Shown here piece by piece: positions 25,957 through 35,686 of a DNA stretch of 43,668 nt. The DNA is from an uncultured Prochlorococcus sp. (lineage in GTDB: Bacteria; Cyanobacteriota; Cyanobacteriia; PCC-6307; Cyanobiaceae). Made by a program: the position numbers and the translations under genes. The stretch is from assembly GCA_902518475.1 (NCBI GenBank), contig CABYGI010000008.1, positions 1 through 43,668 on the forward strand, given 5' to 3'. The notes beneath the pieces are model-generated. The model searched no databases, was not told the DNA's origin, and worked only from the letters and a program-made list of their open reading frames with translations. Positions within the stretch are counted from its first letter, which is position 1; each line of letters opens with the position of its first letter.

Positions 25957-27081
25957 TTGATTTCTCAAATTAATAATGAAGAAAGAGATTATAAGCTTGA
26001 AGCTTATGATTATTTACTTGATCCTTCATTAATTGCTAGTAAACCTTCTGCAATTAGGCATGAATCAAGATTGATGATAGTTAGAAATAGTTTTTTAGAA
26101 GAAGACTGTTTAACTAATAAATTTACCAAGAATCTTTTAGATGAATTTAGAGAAGGGGATCTTGTAATTGTAAATAATACTAAAGTTATGAAAGCTAGGT
26201 TAAAGGTTGAATTAGAAAATAGGACATTAGTCGAATTATTAGTTTTAGAAAGATCCCATGAATGTGTTTGGTTATGTTTGGCAAAGCCAGCAAAAAAGTT
26301 AAAAATAAATAGAAAATTAAAATTAAAATCTCCATTAGCACAAGATATTAATTTGATTGTTGATGGAGTTGATGAAGAAACTGGAGGGAGATTTATTAAA
26401 TTTCCGGAAAATATAACTTGTCTCAATTCAATGAATGAACTTCTTGATAAATGCGGGGAAATCCCTCTTCCTCCTTATATAAAAAATTCCGAAAAAGAAT
26501 CTTTTCATGAGAAAAGTTATCAAACTGAGTATGCAACAAATCCGGGGGCAGTTGCCGCACCAACAGCTGGTTTACACTTAAGCAAAAGTCTTATTTCCAA
26601 TCTAAAAAAAAAAGGCGTAATAATCTTACCGATAACTTTGCACGTGGGTTATGGAACATTTAAACCAATTGATCAAGAAGATTTAAGTAACTTAAAACTT
26701 CACAAAGAATGGGTAAGTGTTAATGAGGAAGTAGTGGAGGAAATAAAAAAAATAAAGAAAACAGATAGAAAAATAATTGCTATTGGTACAACTAGCGTAA
26801 GAGCTCTTGAAAGTTGTTATTCTCACGAAATTAATGACGTTATTCCCATAGCTAAGTACGTAGATTTAGTAATTAAACCAGGTTACAAATTTAAGGTAGT
26901 TGATGGATTATTAACTAATTTTCATCTCCCTAAAAGTTCATTATTACTTTTAGTAAGTGCAATGATTGGTAGAGAAAGATTATTAGATTTGTATGAGAAA
27001 GCCATAAAAGAAAAATTTAGATTCTTCTCTTATGGCGATGCTATGTATATTTCACCAGATTCACTACTGGAGAAAAAATAG
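25957..27081 (+). CDS. queA: tRNA preQ1(34) S-adenosylmethionine ribosyltransferase-isomerase
   Basis: QueA transfers and rearranges the ribose of SAM onto preQ1 in tRNA to form epoxyqueuosine. The 374-residue protein shows YDYLLDPSLIASKP, GDLVIVNNTKVMKARL, NPGAVAAPTAGLHLS, HVGYGTFKPI, GTTSVRALES and TNFHLPKSSLLLLVSAM, all family hallmarks. It starts at TTG 25957, directly after pdhC, and is probably co-transcribed with it. Its stop lies two bases from the end of the convergent cysK. Confidence 0.95.
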   Translation: MISQINNEERDYKLEAYDYLLDPSLIASKPSAIRHESRLMIVRNSFLEEDCLTNKFTKNLLDEFREGDLVIVNNTKVMKARLKVELENRTLVELLVLERSHECVWLCLAKPAKKLKINRKLKLKSPLAQDINLIVDGVDEETGGRFIKFPENITCLNSMNELLDKCGEIPLPPYIKNSEKESFHEKSYQTEYATNPGAVAAPTAGLHLSKSLISNLKKKGVIILPITLHVGYGTFKPIDQEDLSNLKLHKEWVSVNEEVVEEIKKIKKTDRKIIAIGTTSVRALESCYSHEINDVIPIAKYVDLVIKPGYKFKVVDGLLTNFHLPKSSLLLLVSAMIGRERLLDLYEKAIKEKFRFFSYGDAMYISPDSLLEKK

Positions 27082-27083
27082 AT

Positions 27084-28070
27084 TTAGGCTTTGACTGGTT
27101 CTTGAATGATTCCGCTTGGAACTTCAGTAAACATAATTGATGATAAATACCTCTCTGCTAAATCAGGTAGAACAACTACAATTGTCTTCCCAGCATATTC
27201 ATCTTGTTCAGCTAATCTAACAGCAGCTGCAGCTGCAGCTCCACAAGATATTCCTACTAATAGACCTTCCTCTTTAGCTAACCTAAGAGCCATCTCAATT
27301 GATTCGTCATTTGTTACTTGTTCGACCTTATCAACAATTGATAAGTCAAGGTTCTTAGGAATAAATCCTGCACCAATTCCTTGAATTTTATGTGGTCCAG
27401 ATTTAACCTCTTCTCCATTCATTGTCTGTGTAATAACAGGACTGTGTGAGGGTTCTACAGCTACAGAAGTAATATTCTTGCCCTTCTCTTGCTTAATGTA
27501 TCTTGAAACTCCTGTAATTGTGCCGCCAGTTCCAACCCCTGCAACTAAAACATCAATTTCACCATCGCAATCATCCCAGATTTCAGGTCCAGTAGTTTTG
27601 AAATGAATTTCAGGGTTTGCTGGATTATCAAATTGACCTGGCATGAAATATTGAGAAGGATTACTTTCTGCAATTTCTTTAGCCTTAGCTATTGCTCCAG
27701 GCATACCTTTAGATGCCTCTGTTAAAACAATTTCAGCACCCAACACTGCCATAACTCTTCTTCTTTCAATTGACATGGATTCTGGCATTGTAAGGATGAG
27801 TTTATAACCTCTTGCTGAAGCAGTAAAAGCTAGAGCAATGCCTGTATTTCCAGAAGTTGGCTCAACAATAGTTTTGTCTTTTGTAAGTTTCCCACTTTTC
27901 TCTGCATCCCAGATCATGTTTGCGCCAATCCTACATTTGACACTATAAGCGGGGTTTCTACCTTCAATTTTTGCAAGTACTGTAGCTTTCGCGTTTTTAG
28001 TAACTGATTTTAATTTTACTAATGGAGTGTTTCCAATAGCAAAACTGTTGTCCTCATAAATTTTTGCCAT
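27084..28070 (-). CDS. cysK: Cysteine synthase (O-acetylserine sulfhydrylase)
   Basis: It makes cysteine from O-acetylserine and sulfide with PLP. The 328-residue protein has the PLP lysine in [11 protein letters not shown] (K45), the substrate loop [11 protein letters not shown], the phosphate-binding loop [15 protein letters not shown] and [13 protein letters not shown]. Length and motifs are standard. It is on the minus strand, downstream of two cystathionine-synthase-family genes, and forms a sulfur amino-acid block with them, with a gap of 84 bases that could hold its own promoter. Confidence 0.96.
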   Translation of the reverse strand: MAKIYEDNSFAIGNTPLVKLKSVTKNAKATVLAKIEGRNPAYSVKCRIGANMIWDAEKSGKLTKDKTIVEPTSGNTGIALAFTASARGYKLILTMPESMSIERRRVMAVLGAEIVLTEASKGMPGAIAKAKEIAESNPSQYFMPGQFDNPANPEIHFKTTGPEIWDDCDGEIDVLVAGVGTGGTITGVSRYIKQEKGKNITSVAVEPSHSPVITQTMNGEEVKSGPHKIQGIGAGFIPKNLDLSIVDKVEQVTNDESIEMALRLAKEEGLLVGISCGAAAAAAVRLAEQDEYAGKTIVVVLPDLAERYLSSIMFTEVPSGIIQEPVKA

Positions 28071-28154
28071 TTATATATTGAGAAAATATATATTAATACT
28101 AACTATTATTCAGAAAAAGAGTATATAAATTTCTATACGGTAAATACTAGGAAT

Positions 28155-29624
28155 TTAGAAATTATTTAGTGCTTCAGAAAAGCTTTTCCATAATTGATCT
28201 TGGTCTTCTAATCCAACTGATACTCTAATAAGGTGCGAGGGTATACCAAAACTTTCAGCCCAATCCAACTCGTCATAATGAGCTAGTAAAACATAAGGAC
28301 AAACTAGAGTAAATTTTGTACCTAAACTAGGACCTTTAGATACTTGTAGGGAATCATAAAATTTCTTAGCTTTGTTCAATCCTCCATTTAATTCAAATGA
28401 TAATAAGCAGCCGTATCCTCCATCAGAAGTAAGTATAGAATTAAAATTTGGACAATTTTCAGGATGGAAAATATTTTTAATCTCGCTATGGTTCTCTAAT
28501 TTTTTTTTTAATTCTAAACATGCTTTATTTTGTTCAAAAACTCTTTGATTTACATCTCTACTAACTTTCTCTAGATAAACTGTATCTCCATCAGAAAGTG
28601 TTGGAAGATTAATGTCGTTTAATGCATTTCTAAATTTATCAATCCATTTGCTTTTTGGATTTAGTATTAATGATCCTGCAAGAATATCACCACTACCTGA
28701 AAAAATTTTCGTAAGTGAAGTAAAACCTATATCTGCATGTTCTAGAGAATTTATATTTATATTTGAACCAATTGTATCGTCAACAATTAAGGGAATATTT
28801 AACTTTTTTGCTATTTTTGAAATTTTTTTAATGTTTACACATTTGAGCATTGGATTACTCGGTAGTTCAATAATTAATGCTGATGGATTTATGCTTTTGA
28901 TTTCTAATTCAATATCCTCGTAATTTTCTTCTGTAATTAACTTGGCTCCATGAAAGATATTCATTGGTAATTTAAGTACATCTACATATGGAAAACCAAT
29001 TTGGAGTGTTGGTTTAGCTGGAAATAATTTATATATGATTTCTAATGATGTATGCAATGCAGACATTCCAGATGAAGTTAAGTGAATATCATTAGAGTTG
29101 ATTTTTGTAGATTTGGAAATTCTATTTTTTATTTTTTGAGAACATTCATTCACGTAAGATTTTTCAGGGCAATCTTCAAGACCTAGTTCTATAGCTGCAG
29201 CTCTTGAAGATAGACCAAGACCAGTATGTTGCCAAAAATATTTTGCATAAATACTTCCTACTTTTTCAGTTATTAAGAAAGCTAAATTATCTCTTTTTTT
29301 TATAAAGGAGAATTGTTCAGAAGTATTTCTATCAATGTATTTTTTAGCTTTAAAAGCTATGCTTTCATTCGGATATGGCCAGATACTTTTATTGTTGTAG
29401 TAATTTTGCTTTTTTACTTTTTCGCATAATCTTTTCACTATGGGGTTTAGCCCGAATCGTGGATAAATGGACTTCAATAAATTCATGCATTCTTGATCTT
29501 TTTCCTCGTAATTTATTACATCATTCCAAGTTGGTAATGCGACAGAAACGGCATGAATACTATCAGGAATTGCAAATCCCAACTCTGTATTTTTCCATAT
29601 AGGTTTTTTAAGTAAATCTCTCAA
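28155..29624 (-). CDS. STR2-like cystathionine gamma-synthase family protein
   Basis: This 489-residue PLP enzyme belongs to the Cys/Met metabolism family but to a divergent branch. An extra N-terminal region of about 170 residues precedes the usual SSGMSALHTS (184-193), LPSNPMLKC, VDDTIGSN (281-288) and PLP-lysine segment TSLTKIFSGSGDILAG (K306). The canonical Y-x-R phosphate motif is absent; WQHTGLGLSSR (131-141) stands before the domain instead, as I recall for fungal STR2/met-7 type cystathionine synthases. It probably joins cysteine and an activated homoserine, but the exact reaction is not certain. It starts only three bases after the next gene upstream, so the pair is an operon. Confidence 0.8.
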   Translation of the reverse strand: MRDLLKKPIWKNTELGFAIPDSIHAVSVALPTWNDVINYEEKDQECMNLLKSIYPRFGLNPIVKRLCEKVKKQNYYNNKSIWPYPNESIAFKAKKYIDRNTSEQFSFIKKRDNLAFLITEKVGSIYAKYFWQHTGLGLSSRAAAIELGLEDCPEKSYVNECSQKIKNRISKSTKINSNDIHLTSSGMSALHTSLEIIYKLFPAKPTLQIGFPYVDVLKLPMNIFHGAKLITEENYEDIELEIKSINPSALIIELPSNPMLKCVNIKKISKIAKKLNIPLIVDDTIGSNININSLEHADIGFTSLTKIFSGSGDILAGSLILNPKSKWIDKFRNALNDINLPTLSDGDTVYLEKVSRDVNQRVFEQNKACLELKKKLENHSEIKNIFHPENCPNFNSILTSDGGYGCLLSFELNGGLNKAKKFYDSLQVSKGPSLGTKFTLVCPYVLLAHYDELDWAESFGIPSHLIRVSVGLEDQDQLWKSFSEALNNF

Positions 29625-29627
29625 TTT

Positions 29628-30791
29628 TCAGAATTTATTTAAAGCAAATAAGATGTCTGAGATTAAATCGTTTGTATCTTCACATCCAATTGATAATCTG
29701 ATAAGAGCATCATCTATCCCAAGTAGATTTTTTGTTTTGTCATCAACAGAGTCATGAGTCATCGTTGCAGGGTGACAAATTAAACTTTCAACTCCTCCAA
29801 GGCTTTCTGCTAGAGAGAAATATTTGAGAGATTTGCAAAATTTAAAAGTATCCTCTTTATTTAAATTTAATTTAAGGGTGATCATTGAACCTCCAGATTT
29901 CATTTGCGATTTTGCTAAATTAAATTGTGGATGTTCTTGATTAAAAGGGTAAATTACTTTACTAATTATTTTATGATTACCTAATTCTTCAGAAATAAAT
30001 TCTGCACTTTTAGTTTGTTGTTCGATTCTTAAAGGAAGAGTTTTTACTCCTCTCGTAATGAGCCAACTATCAAAAGGAGATGGTTGAAGCCCGAGAGCTT
30101 TTTGAGAGAAAAGCATATTACTATTCCATTCCTCATTATTTGTCAGTACTGCTCCGCCAAGTGCGTCACTATGTCCATTAATGAATTTTGTGGTGCTTAC
30201 AACCGATAGTGTTGCACCAAGGTCCAATGGTTTTTGAATAAGCGCTGTAGAAAATGTGTTGTCTACAACTACTGGTATTTTGAGTTTATTCGCTTCATCA
30301 CAAATCGCCTTAATATCAAGTACCTTCAAAAGTGGATTAGTTGGACTTTCTAGCCATATCAAGGTTGGTTCGAAGTTTGAAATCTTTTTGATATTATTTT
30401 CGTTTGTAAAATCTGTGTATAAAACTTCGAGTCCAAATTTCTTGAAAACTTTTTCGAACATCCTCACTGTACAACCATAGAGATTTGACTCGCAGAGTAT
30501 CTTGTCACCTGATTTTAGTGTTGATGAAATTGCAGTTACCGCGCTAATCCCAGATCCAAAAACTGTACAGTATTTAGAATCTTCTATTGATTTAAGGATG
30601 TTTTCTAGAATTCTAAAGTTTGGATTGCCTGATCTGGTGTAGTCGAAATTATCTTTATTTCCATGTTTGAAAGTAGATGTAGAAAAAATAGGAGGCATAA
30701 CGCATCCAGTTTCTTCAGCAAATGTTTCCCCATGGTGAATAGATAAGGTCTTCAAACCTGGCTTTTTTATATTATTTTCCTTATTTCCCAT
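29628..30791 (-). CDS. Cystathionine gamma-synthase / beta-lyase family PLP enzyme
   Basis: This 387-residue protein is a canonical trans-sulfuration enzyme. It has the Y-x-R phosphate motif in FDYTRSGNP (Y51, R53), FGSGISAV, ESPTNPLLKV, VVDNTFSTA and the PLP lysine in STTKFINGHSDALGG (K202). It ends with GGVESLICHPATMTH and RLSIGCEDTNDL. Family members include cystathionine gamma-synthase, cystathionine beta-lyase and O-acetylhomoserine sulfhydrylase, which the sequence alone does not separate firmly. It is the first of two tandem paralogues. Upstream is an inverted repeat that separates it from rpsD. Confidence 0.9.
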   Translation of the reverse strand: MGNKENNIKKPGLKTLSIHHGETFAEETGCVMPPIFSTSTFKHGNKDNFDYTRSGNPNFRILENILKSIEDSKYCTVFGSGISAVTAISSTLKSGDKILCESNLYGCTVRMFEKVFKKFGLEVLYTDFTNENNIKKISNFEPTLIWLESPTNPLLKVLDIKAICDEANKLKIPVVVDNTFSTALIQKPLDLGATLSVVSTTKFINGHSDALGGAVLTNNEEWNSNMLFSQKALGLQPSPFDSWLITRGVKTLPLRIEQQTKSAEFISEELGNHKIISKVIYPFNQEHPQFNLAKSQMKSGGSMITLKLNLNKEDTFKFCKSLKYFSLAESLGGVESLICHPATMTHDSVDDKTKNLLGIDDALIRLSIGCEDTNDLISDILFALNKF

Positions 30792-30813
30792 TATTTTTAA
30801 AAATAAGAATTAA

Positions 30814-30847
30814 ATTAAATCTCTCTTTTAAAAATGAGAGATTTAAT
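30814..30847 (-). terminator. Perfect 12-bp inverted repeat after rpsD
   Basis: ATTAAATCTCTC (30814-30825) pairs perfectly with GAGAGATTTAAT (30836-30847) around a 10-base T/A loop. It lies between the rpsD stop (30867) and the start of the cystathionine-synthase gene (30791), both on the minus strand. On that strand a short T-containing run follows. It is likely the rpsD terminator or attenuator. Confidence 0.6.
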
Positions 30848-30866
30848 AATCCAAAGAAAAGTAGTA

Positions 30867-31475
30867 TTAAACTTTTCTTGAATAATATTCAACAACTAGT
30901 AGTTCGTTTATTTCAAGAGCCACCCACTCTCTATCGCATTTCCCATTTATTTTTCCCGTTAATTTAGGCTTGTCTAAATCAAGATGAGGTGGGACATTTG
31001 CTAAGCCAGGGAATTCTATATTACCTTCAACAAGTTTTTTGCTTGCTTTGTTTTCTTTAATTCCGATAACATCGCCTGATTTGCATTGATAACCAGCAAT
31101 ATCAAGAACCTTTCCATTAACGGTTACGTGGCCATGATTTACTAATTGTCTTGAGCCTGGAATGGTACCTCCAAAACCTAATCTAAAACAAACATTATCT
31201 AGTCTGTTTTCTAAAAGTCTTAGTAGGTTAGTACCTGTAGATCCTTCTTGAGCTCTAGCTTTTTTTACATAACGTACTAGTTGTTTTTCAGAAACTCCAT
31301 AATTAAACCTAAGTTTCTGCTTTTCTTCTAGACGAATCGCATATTCTGATCGCTTGCGACGGGCTTGGCCGTGCTGACCTGGAGGATTAGACTTCTTTGA
31401 AGCCTTCCTGGTGAGACCTGGTAGTTCTCCCAAGCGACGCGTAACCCTTAATCTGGGGCCGCGGTATCTTGACAT
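30867..31475 (-). CDS. rpsD: 30S ribosomal protein S4
   Basis: S4 binds 16S rRNA early in 30S assembly. The 202-residue protein has the typical start [20 protein letters not shown], the [29 protein letters not shown] stretch in parts, [11 protein letters not shown] and the S4 RNA-binding domain with [18 protein letters not shown]. It has no zinc cysteines, as usual for the zinc-free form. It stands alone on the minus strand, divergent from yidD across 94 bases. Confidence 0.98.
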   Translation of the reverse strand: MSRYRGPRLRVTRRLGELPGLTRKASKKSNPPGQHGQARRKRSEYAIRLEEKQKLRFNYGVSEKQLVRYVKKARAQEGSTGTNLLRLLENRLDNVCFRLGFGGTIPGSRQLVNHGHVTVNGKVLDIAGYQCKSGDVIGIKENKASKKLVEGNIEFPGLANVPPHLDLDKPKLTGKINGKCDREWVALEINELLVVEYYSRKV

Positions 31476-31569
31476 AATTTTAAATTAAATAGAAATTTGC
31501 AATAAATTGGATAATTGATTAAATTCAATTAAAATAATTACTACTGGAATATTATTTTACATCATTAAA

Positions 31570-31806
31570 GTGTTCAAAACTATTAATAAATTAATTACTT
31601 CTATACTTCTTTTTATGATTTCGTTCTATCAAAAGTGGTTTTCTCCTTTTTTCGGACCAAGATGTAGATTTATTCCAAGTTGCAGCTCTTATGGATATGA
31701 GGCAATTACTAGACACGGTCCTTGGAAGGGAGGGTGGTTAACTTTAAAAAGATTAAGCAGATGTCATCCTTTAACTCCCTGTGGATGTGACCCTGTGCCT
31801 GACTAA
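31570..31806 (+). CDS. yidD: Membrane protein insertion efficiency factor YidD
   Basis: YidD is a small amphipathic protein that aids insertion of membrane proteins with YidC. The 78-residue product shows [37 protein letters not shown] and [17 protein letters not shown], including the conserved Cys residues. The start is GTG 31570. In many bacteria it lies in the rpmH-rnpA-yidC region, but here it heads a small group with murE. Confidence 0.95.
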   Translation: MFKTINKLITSILLFMISFYQKWFSPFFGPRCRFIPSCSSYGYEAITRHGPWKGGWLTLKRLSRCHPLTPCGCDPVPD

Positions 31807-31810
31807 ATGA

Positions 31811-32113
31811 ATGAAAATATTTATTTTTGTTAGGCAGGGATGTTGCCTTTGTGATTCATTAAAAAATAAACTAGCAAAAATAAATCTTAATGAGTTATTC
31901 CCTAATCTGGAGGAGCTTAAAGAAATTGATATTGATAGGGTCGATTTATATAAAGATAAATATAAAAAATATGATTATGAAGTACCCGTTATCGCTGTTG
32001 AAGGAATTAGGTCCGAGGAGATTATAGAATTGCCTCGCATTTCTCCAAGATTAAAAGATGATCAATTAAAGAATTGGTTTCAAAAAAATATTAGTACCAT
32101 TCTGGAGAAATAA
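31811..32113 (+). CDS. Glutaredoxin-like thioredoxin-fold protein
   Basis: The 100-residue protein begins MKIFIFVRQGCCLCDSLKNKL, with a CxxC-type active-site motif (CLC within GCCLC, residues 11-14) after the first strand. It continues with the ...EIDIDRVDL strand and the cis-proline segment YEVPVIAVEG. This matches the small DUF836/glutaredoxin-like group. A redox role is likely, but the partner is unknown. It starts four bases after yidD and ends eight bases before murE. Confidence 0.82.
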   Translation: MKIFIFVRQGCCLCDSLKNKLAKINLNELFPNLEELKEIDIDRVDLYKDKYKKYDYEVPVIAVEGIRSEEIIELPRISPRLKDDQLKNWFQKNISTILEK

Positions 32114-32121
32114 TTTTTCAT

Positions 32122-33657
32122 ATGAGATCTATAAAATTACATAAACTTTTAGATTTAGTAGGCATTATTCCTTCATTGGATTTAATCGATCATGAAATCA
32201 ATAATATTTCTTTTAACTCTAAAGAAGTACAAAAAGGAACTTTATTTTTAGGTATGCCTGGTTTAAATGTTGATGGAGGAAGATATTGTATTGAGGCAAT
32301 TGAAAATGGTGCAGTGGCTGCCATTATTGGGTCTGCTGCAAAAGAAAAAATTGGCTCTATTGATCGAGAAAGGATTTTGGTTATAGAGGATAATTTAGAT
32401 TATCTTTTTGGTCAAATAGTCGCTGAGTTTTGGAATAGGCCTTCAAGAAAACTTAAACTTATTGGTGTTACGGGTACAAATGGAAAAACGACAATTACTT
32501 TTTTATTGGAATATCTTTTAAAAAAATTAGGGAAAAAGACTGCATTATTTGGAACCTTGCTCAATAGATGGCCTGGCTTTTCAGAAGTGGCTCTTCATAC
32601 AACTGATTTCGCTGATAAACTCCAAAAGAAATTAAATGCTGCTGTTGAGGCAGAATCTGAATTCGCGATATTAGAGGTAAGTTCTCATTCTATTGCTCAA
32701 AACAGGATATCAGGATGCGAATTTGAGGCGGCTATTTTTACTAATTTAACTCAAGATCATCTTGATTATCACTTAGATATGGAATCATATTTTCAAACAA
32801 AAAGAAAATTATTTTTCCCACCTTATTTAAAAGAAAAAGATGGGATTTGTGTATTAAATCATGATGACAATTGGATATCTAAATTATCATCTGATCTTGA
32901 AAAAAGATCTTTATTAGTCTCTACAAAGATTACTGAAAGTGAATTTGAAAATGATGATTTTTTTTTCGTAACAGATAAAAAATTTACTGAAAGTGGTTCC
33001 ACTTGTATTTTTCATACACCTAGGGAAAAAATTCAACTTTTTGTTCCACTTGTCGGTGAATTTAATTTAATGAACGCTATTCAAGCAATAACAATTTTGT
33101 ATAAACTTAATTTTTCTTTAAAAGATTTATCAAAGTTAATAAAATCTTTCCCTGGTGCTCCTGGGAGAATGGAGAGAATACAAATTGATAATAATGAAGT
33201 TTCAAGATCTCTTCCAACAGTAATTGTTGATTATGCCCATACTCCTGATGGATTAAAAAAAGTTTTGCAATCAATCAAAAAACTTTGTGAAGGAAAACTC
33301 ATAACTGTTTTTGGCTGTGGCGGAGATCGTGATCGTAGTAAAAGGCCTTTAATGGGATCAATAGCTGAAGAGTTTTCTGATCAACTTTTCATAACTTCAG
33401 ATAATCCAAGATCAGAACAACCCCAAAAGATAGTAAATGATATTTTGATGGGTATAAAAAAAAGAGAAAAAATAACAATTGAGATTGATAGATTTAAAGC
33501 AATAAATGAATCTATTAAATTTGCTAATAAAGAAGATATTGTTTTAATTGCAGGCAAAGGACATGAAGACTACCAAATTCTCAATGATAAAGTTATTAAT
33601 TTTGATGATAGAAAAATAGCTTATAAATTATTAAAAGAAAAAAATAAATCTCAATAA
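32122..33657 (+). CDS. murE: UDP-N-acetylmuramoyl-L-alanyl-D-glutamate:meso-diaminopimelate ligase
   Basis: MurE adds the third residue of the peptidoglycan stem peptide in the cytoplasm. The 511-residue protein has the ATP loop GVTGTNGKTT (115-124), EVSSHSIAQNR, NLTQDHLDYH with the carbamylated-lysine region, DYAHTPDGL and FGCGGDRDRSKRPLM. The DNPRSEQP motif (about residue 427) is the one that selects meso-diaminopimelate over lysine. It ends with GKGHEDYQ. Length is normal. Confidence 0.96.
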   Translation: MRSIKLHKLLDLVGIIPSLDLIDHEINNISFNSKEVQKGTLFLGMPGLNVDGGRYCIEAIENGAVAAIIGSAAKEKIGSIDRERILVIEDNLDYLFGQIVAEFWNRPSRKLKLIGVTGTNGKTTITFLLEYLLKKLGKKTALFGTLLNRWPGFSEVALHTTDFADKLQKKLNAAVEAESEFAILEVSSHSIAQNRISGCEFEAAIFTNLTQDHLDYHLDMESYFQTKRKLFFPPYLKEKDGICVLNHDDNWISKLSSDLEKRSLLVSTKITESEFENDDFFFVTDKKFTESGSTCIFHTPREKIQLFVPLVGEFNLMNAIQAITILYKLNFSLKDLSKLIKSFPGAPGRMERIQIDNNEVSRSLPTVIVDYAHTPDGLKKVLQSIKKLCEGKLITVFGCGGDRDRSKRPLMGSIAEEFSDQLFITSDNPRSEQPQKIVNDILMGIKKREKITIEIDRFKAINESIKFANKEDIVLIAGKGHEDYQILNDKVINFDDRKIAYKLLKEKNKSQ

Positions 33658-33738
33658 AATATCATAATCAAATAAGAAAGATCTTTACGCAAATTACAAG
33701 AAAAGTTTCTTAGAATTAATACAGTTATTATTAATAAA

Positions 33739-34443
33739 ATGAAAGGCTTAGCCTTAGTTGTAGGCGCAGGTGGAATTGGAACACAACTAGCTAAAGATCT
33801 GAATGAAAGTGAAAAGGATTTAGATGTTGTTTTGTGTGGAAGAAAAAGTGAATTTAATTCTTTTTGGGAATTAGACATAGAGGATTCTCAATCCCTTTTG
33901 CAGTTGAAAAATAAAATATCAAATCATCCTTCAAAATTAAGATTAGTTATTAACGCTACAGGGAGACTTCATAGTGATTCTCTTCAACCAGAAAAAAGAT
34001 TACAACATCTTGATAAAAAAAATATGATGGAAAGTTTTTCAATAAATGCTTTTTCTCCTATTTTGTTAGCAAAGACCATTGAAGAATTTATTCCAAAAGA
34101 TATTAATTTTAATTTTGCAAGTATAAGTGCAAGAGTGGGAAGCATTGGAGATAATCAAACTGGAGGTTGGTATTCATATAGAGCTGCAAAATCAGCACAA
34201 AATCAGTTTTTTAAATCTTTAAGTATTGAGTGGGCTAGACGTTTCCCAAAGGCTATTATTACATTGCTTCATCCAGGAACAGTAGATACTGATTTATCTA
34301 GACCTTTTCATAAATTTGTTCCAGAACATAAATTATTCAGTAAAGAGAAATCATCCCAATTTTTAATCAATATTATTAAAAATCAAACTCCTGCATCTAC
34401 TGGAAAATTTATTGCATGGGACAGCTCTCAGATACCTTGGTAA
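33739..34443 (+). CDS. Short-chain dehydrogenase/reductase family protein
   Basis: The 234-residue Rossmann protein begins LALVVGAGGIGTQLAKDL, a variant of the T-G-x3-G-x-G cofactor motif. It has INATGRLH in the N-A-G position, a Ser in FASISARVGS and the catalytic Y-x3-K in WYSYRAAKSAQN. HPGTVDTDLSRPF follows, typical of the C-factor-like (CsgA) SDR group. An NAD(P)-dependent oxidoreductase is likely; the substrate is unknown. It lies 81 bases after murE and converges on the class V aminotransferase. Confidence 0.85.
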   Translation: MKGLALVVGAGGIGTQLAKDLNESEKDLDVVLCGRKSEFNSFWELDIEDSQSLLQLKNKISNHPSKLRLVINATGRLHSDSLQPEKRLQHLDKKNMMESFSINAFSPILLAKTIEEFIPKDINFNFASISARVGSIGDNQTGGWYSYRAAKSAQNQFFKSLSIEWARRFPKAIITLLHPGTVDTDLSRPFHKFVPEHKLFSKEKSSQFLINIIKNQTPASTGKFIAWDSSQIPW

Positions 34444-34473
34444 GATAAATTTTATCTTTTAATCAATAGATCT

Positions 34474-35649
34474 TTAAGTCAATATTTTTTTTATCTCTTC
34501 AGAAAGTAAATCCAGCTCTGTTTCTGTTGTCATTTGATGTATACATGCTCTAAACCATTTTGGGTCTTCTAAAACTCTAATCCAAATTTTTTTTTCTCCT
34601 AGTTTCCTCACAAATTTTTCCTTATCTTTGATATTTTCAACATTAAAACTAACAATCCCATTTAAGTATTTTTTTTCTAAAACTAATTCAATTTCCTTTA
34701 ATTGATTTAATTCATTCCAAAGTTTCTCACTTAACCTTTTTATATTTTTTCTCTTTTCTTTTTCATTGCAGTCTTTATCCAAAAGATCTAAAGAATTACG
34801 CAGCCCTGCAAGTAAAGGAATACAAGAGGTGGCTACTTCAAACTTCCTTGCATCATCATGAAAAAGATTATCTGAGGGCTCATAGATTCCTTGTTCTTTT
34901 TTTAATGATTTCCAACCAATTATTGTTGGATCTGTTTCATAAATAAATCTATCTGAGACATAAATTGCTCCAAGACCTTCTGGTCCACATGCCCACTTAT
35001 GAGAAGTTATTGAATACAAATCAGAATAAAAAACTTCTTCTTCAATTTTTATGTGCCCAAAGGTTTGAGCGCCATCAACAATTAAATAAGAGTTTTCTCG
35101 ATTATTTTTTAATTCGATGGAAATTTGTTTTAAGGGAATTTTATATCCAAAGTTCCACAAAATATGAGAAATAATTAGGATCTTAGTCTTACTATTGAGT
35201 TTTTTTAAAATCTCTAAAATTAAATTTTCGTCGTTTAGATTTTTAATTTTTTGGATTGGCAAAATTTTAAATATTAATTTATTTCTTCTGCAAAATTCTC
35301 GTGTTGCAGCTACTACTCCAGGATGTTCACAGTCACTTATTAACAACTCCTCTCCCTCTTCTACTTTTATTCCCCAAAAAGGCAAAATCATACCAGAAGA
35401 GATATTCTCGGTTAAAGCTACATTCTTTGAATTGACACCTAACTTTTGTGCAATGATTCTTTTTGTGTTCAATATTTCTTTGTAAATAAAAGGCCACATA
35501 TCATTGGTAAATGGGCCTAAATCTTGGATAATTTCCCAAGTTTTGACTATTGCTTCTAGAGAAGATTTTGGTAATGGTCCTTGACCCCCATAGTTGAAGT
35601 AATACTTATTTTTTAGTGCTGGTATTTGGTCTCTTAAATTATTAATCAT
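34474..35649 (-). CDS. Class V aminotransferase family PLP enzyme
   Basis: The 391-residue protein has the fold-type I layout of cysteine desulfurases, isopenicillin-N epimerases and cyanobacterial cystine/cysteine lyases. It shows YFNYGGQGPLP near the N-terminus, TENISSGMILPFWG, EHPGVVAATREF, the Asp-Gln pair in VDGAQTFGH and the PLP lysine in SITSHKWACGPEGLG (about residue 219). There is no obvious cysteine on a mobile loop as in NifS/SufS, which speaks against a standard desulfurase. A C-S lyase role is plausible but unproven. Minus strand, alone. Confidence 0.82.
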   Translation of the reverse strand: MINNLRDQIPALKNKYYFNYGGQGPLPKSSLEAIVKTWEIIQDLGPFTNDMWPFIYKEILNTKRIIAQKLGVNSKNVALTENISSGMILPFWGIKVEEGEELLISDCEHPGVVAATREFCRRNKLIFKILPIQKIKNLNDENLILEILKKLNSKTKILIISHILWNFGYKIPLKQISIELKNNRENSYLIVDGAQTFGHIKIEEEVFYSDLYSITSHKWACGPEGLGAIYVSDRFIYETDPTIIGWKSLKKEQGIYEPSDNLFHDDARKFEVATSCIPLLAGLRNSLDLLDKDCNEKEKRKNIKRLSEKLWNELNQLKEIELVLEKKYLNGIVSFNVENIKDKEKFVRKLGEKKIWIRVLEDPKWFRACIHQMTTETELDLLSEEIKKILT

Positions 35650-35686
35650 GGAAAATTTAAATTATATTTTTAAATTCTTGAATTTT

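Noticed and set aside
26010..26426. Long antisense frame (138 codons) inside queA
   Set aside because: It is a composition shadow of queA with no start context or domain.
34474..35649. Class V aminotransferase read as a cysteine desulfurase (SufS/NifS)
   Set aside because: The mobile-loop cysteine region expected near the C-terminus was not recognised, and no suf genes are adjacent, so only the broad family is called.
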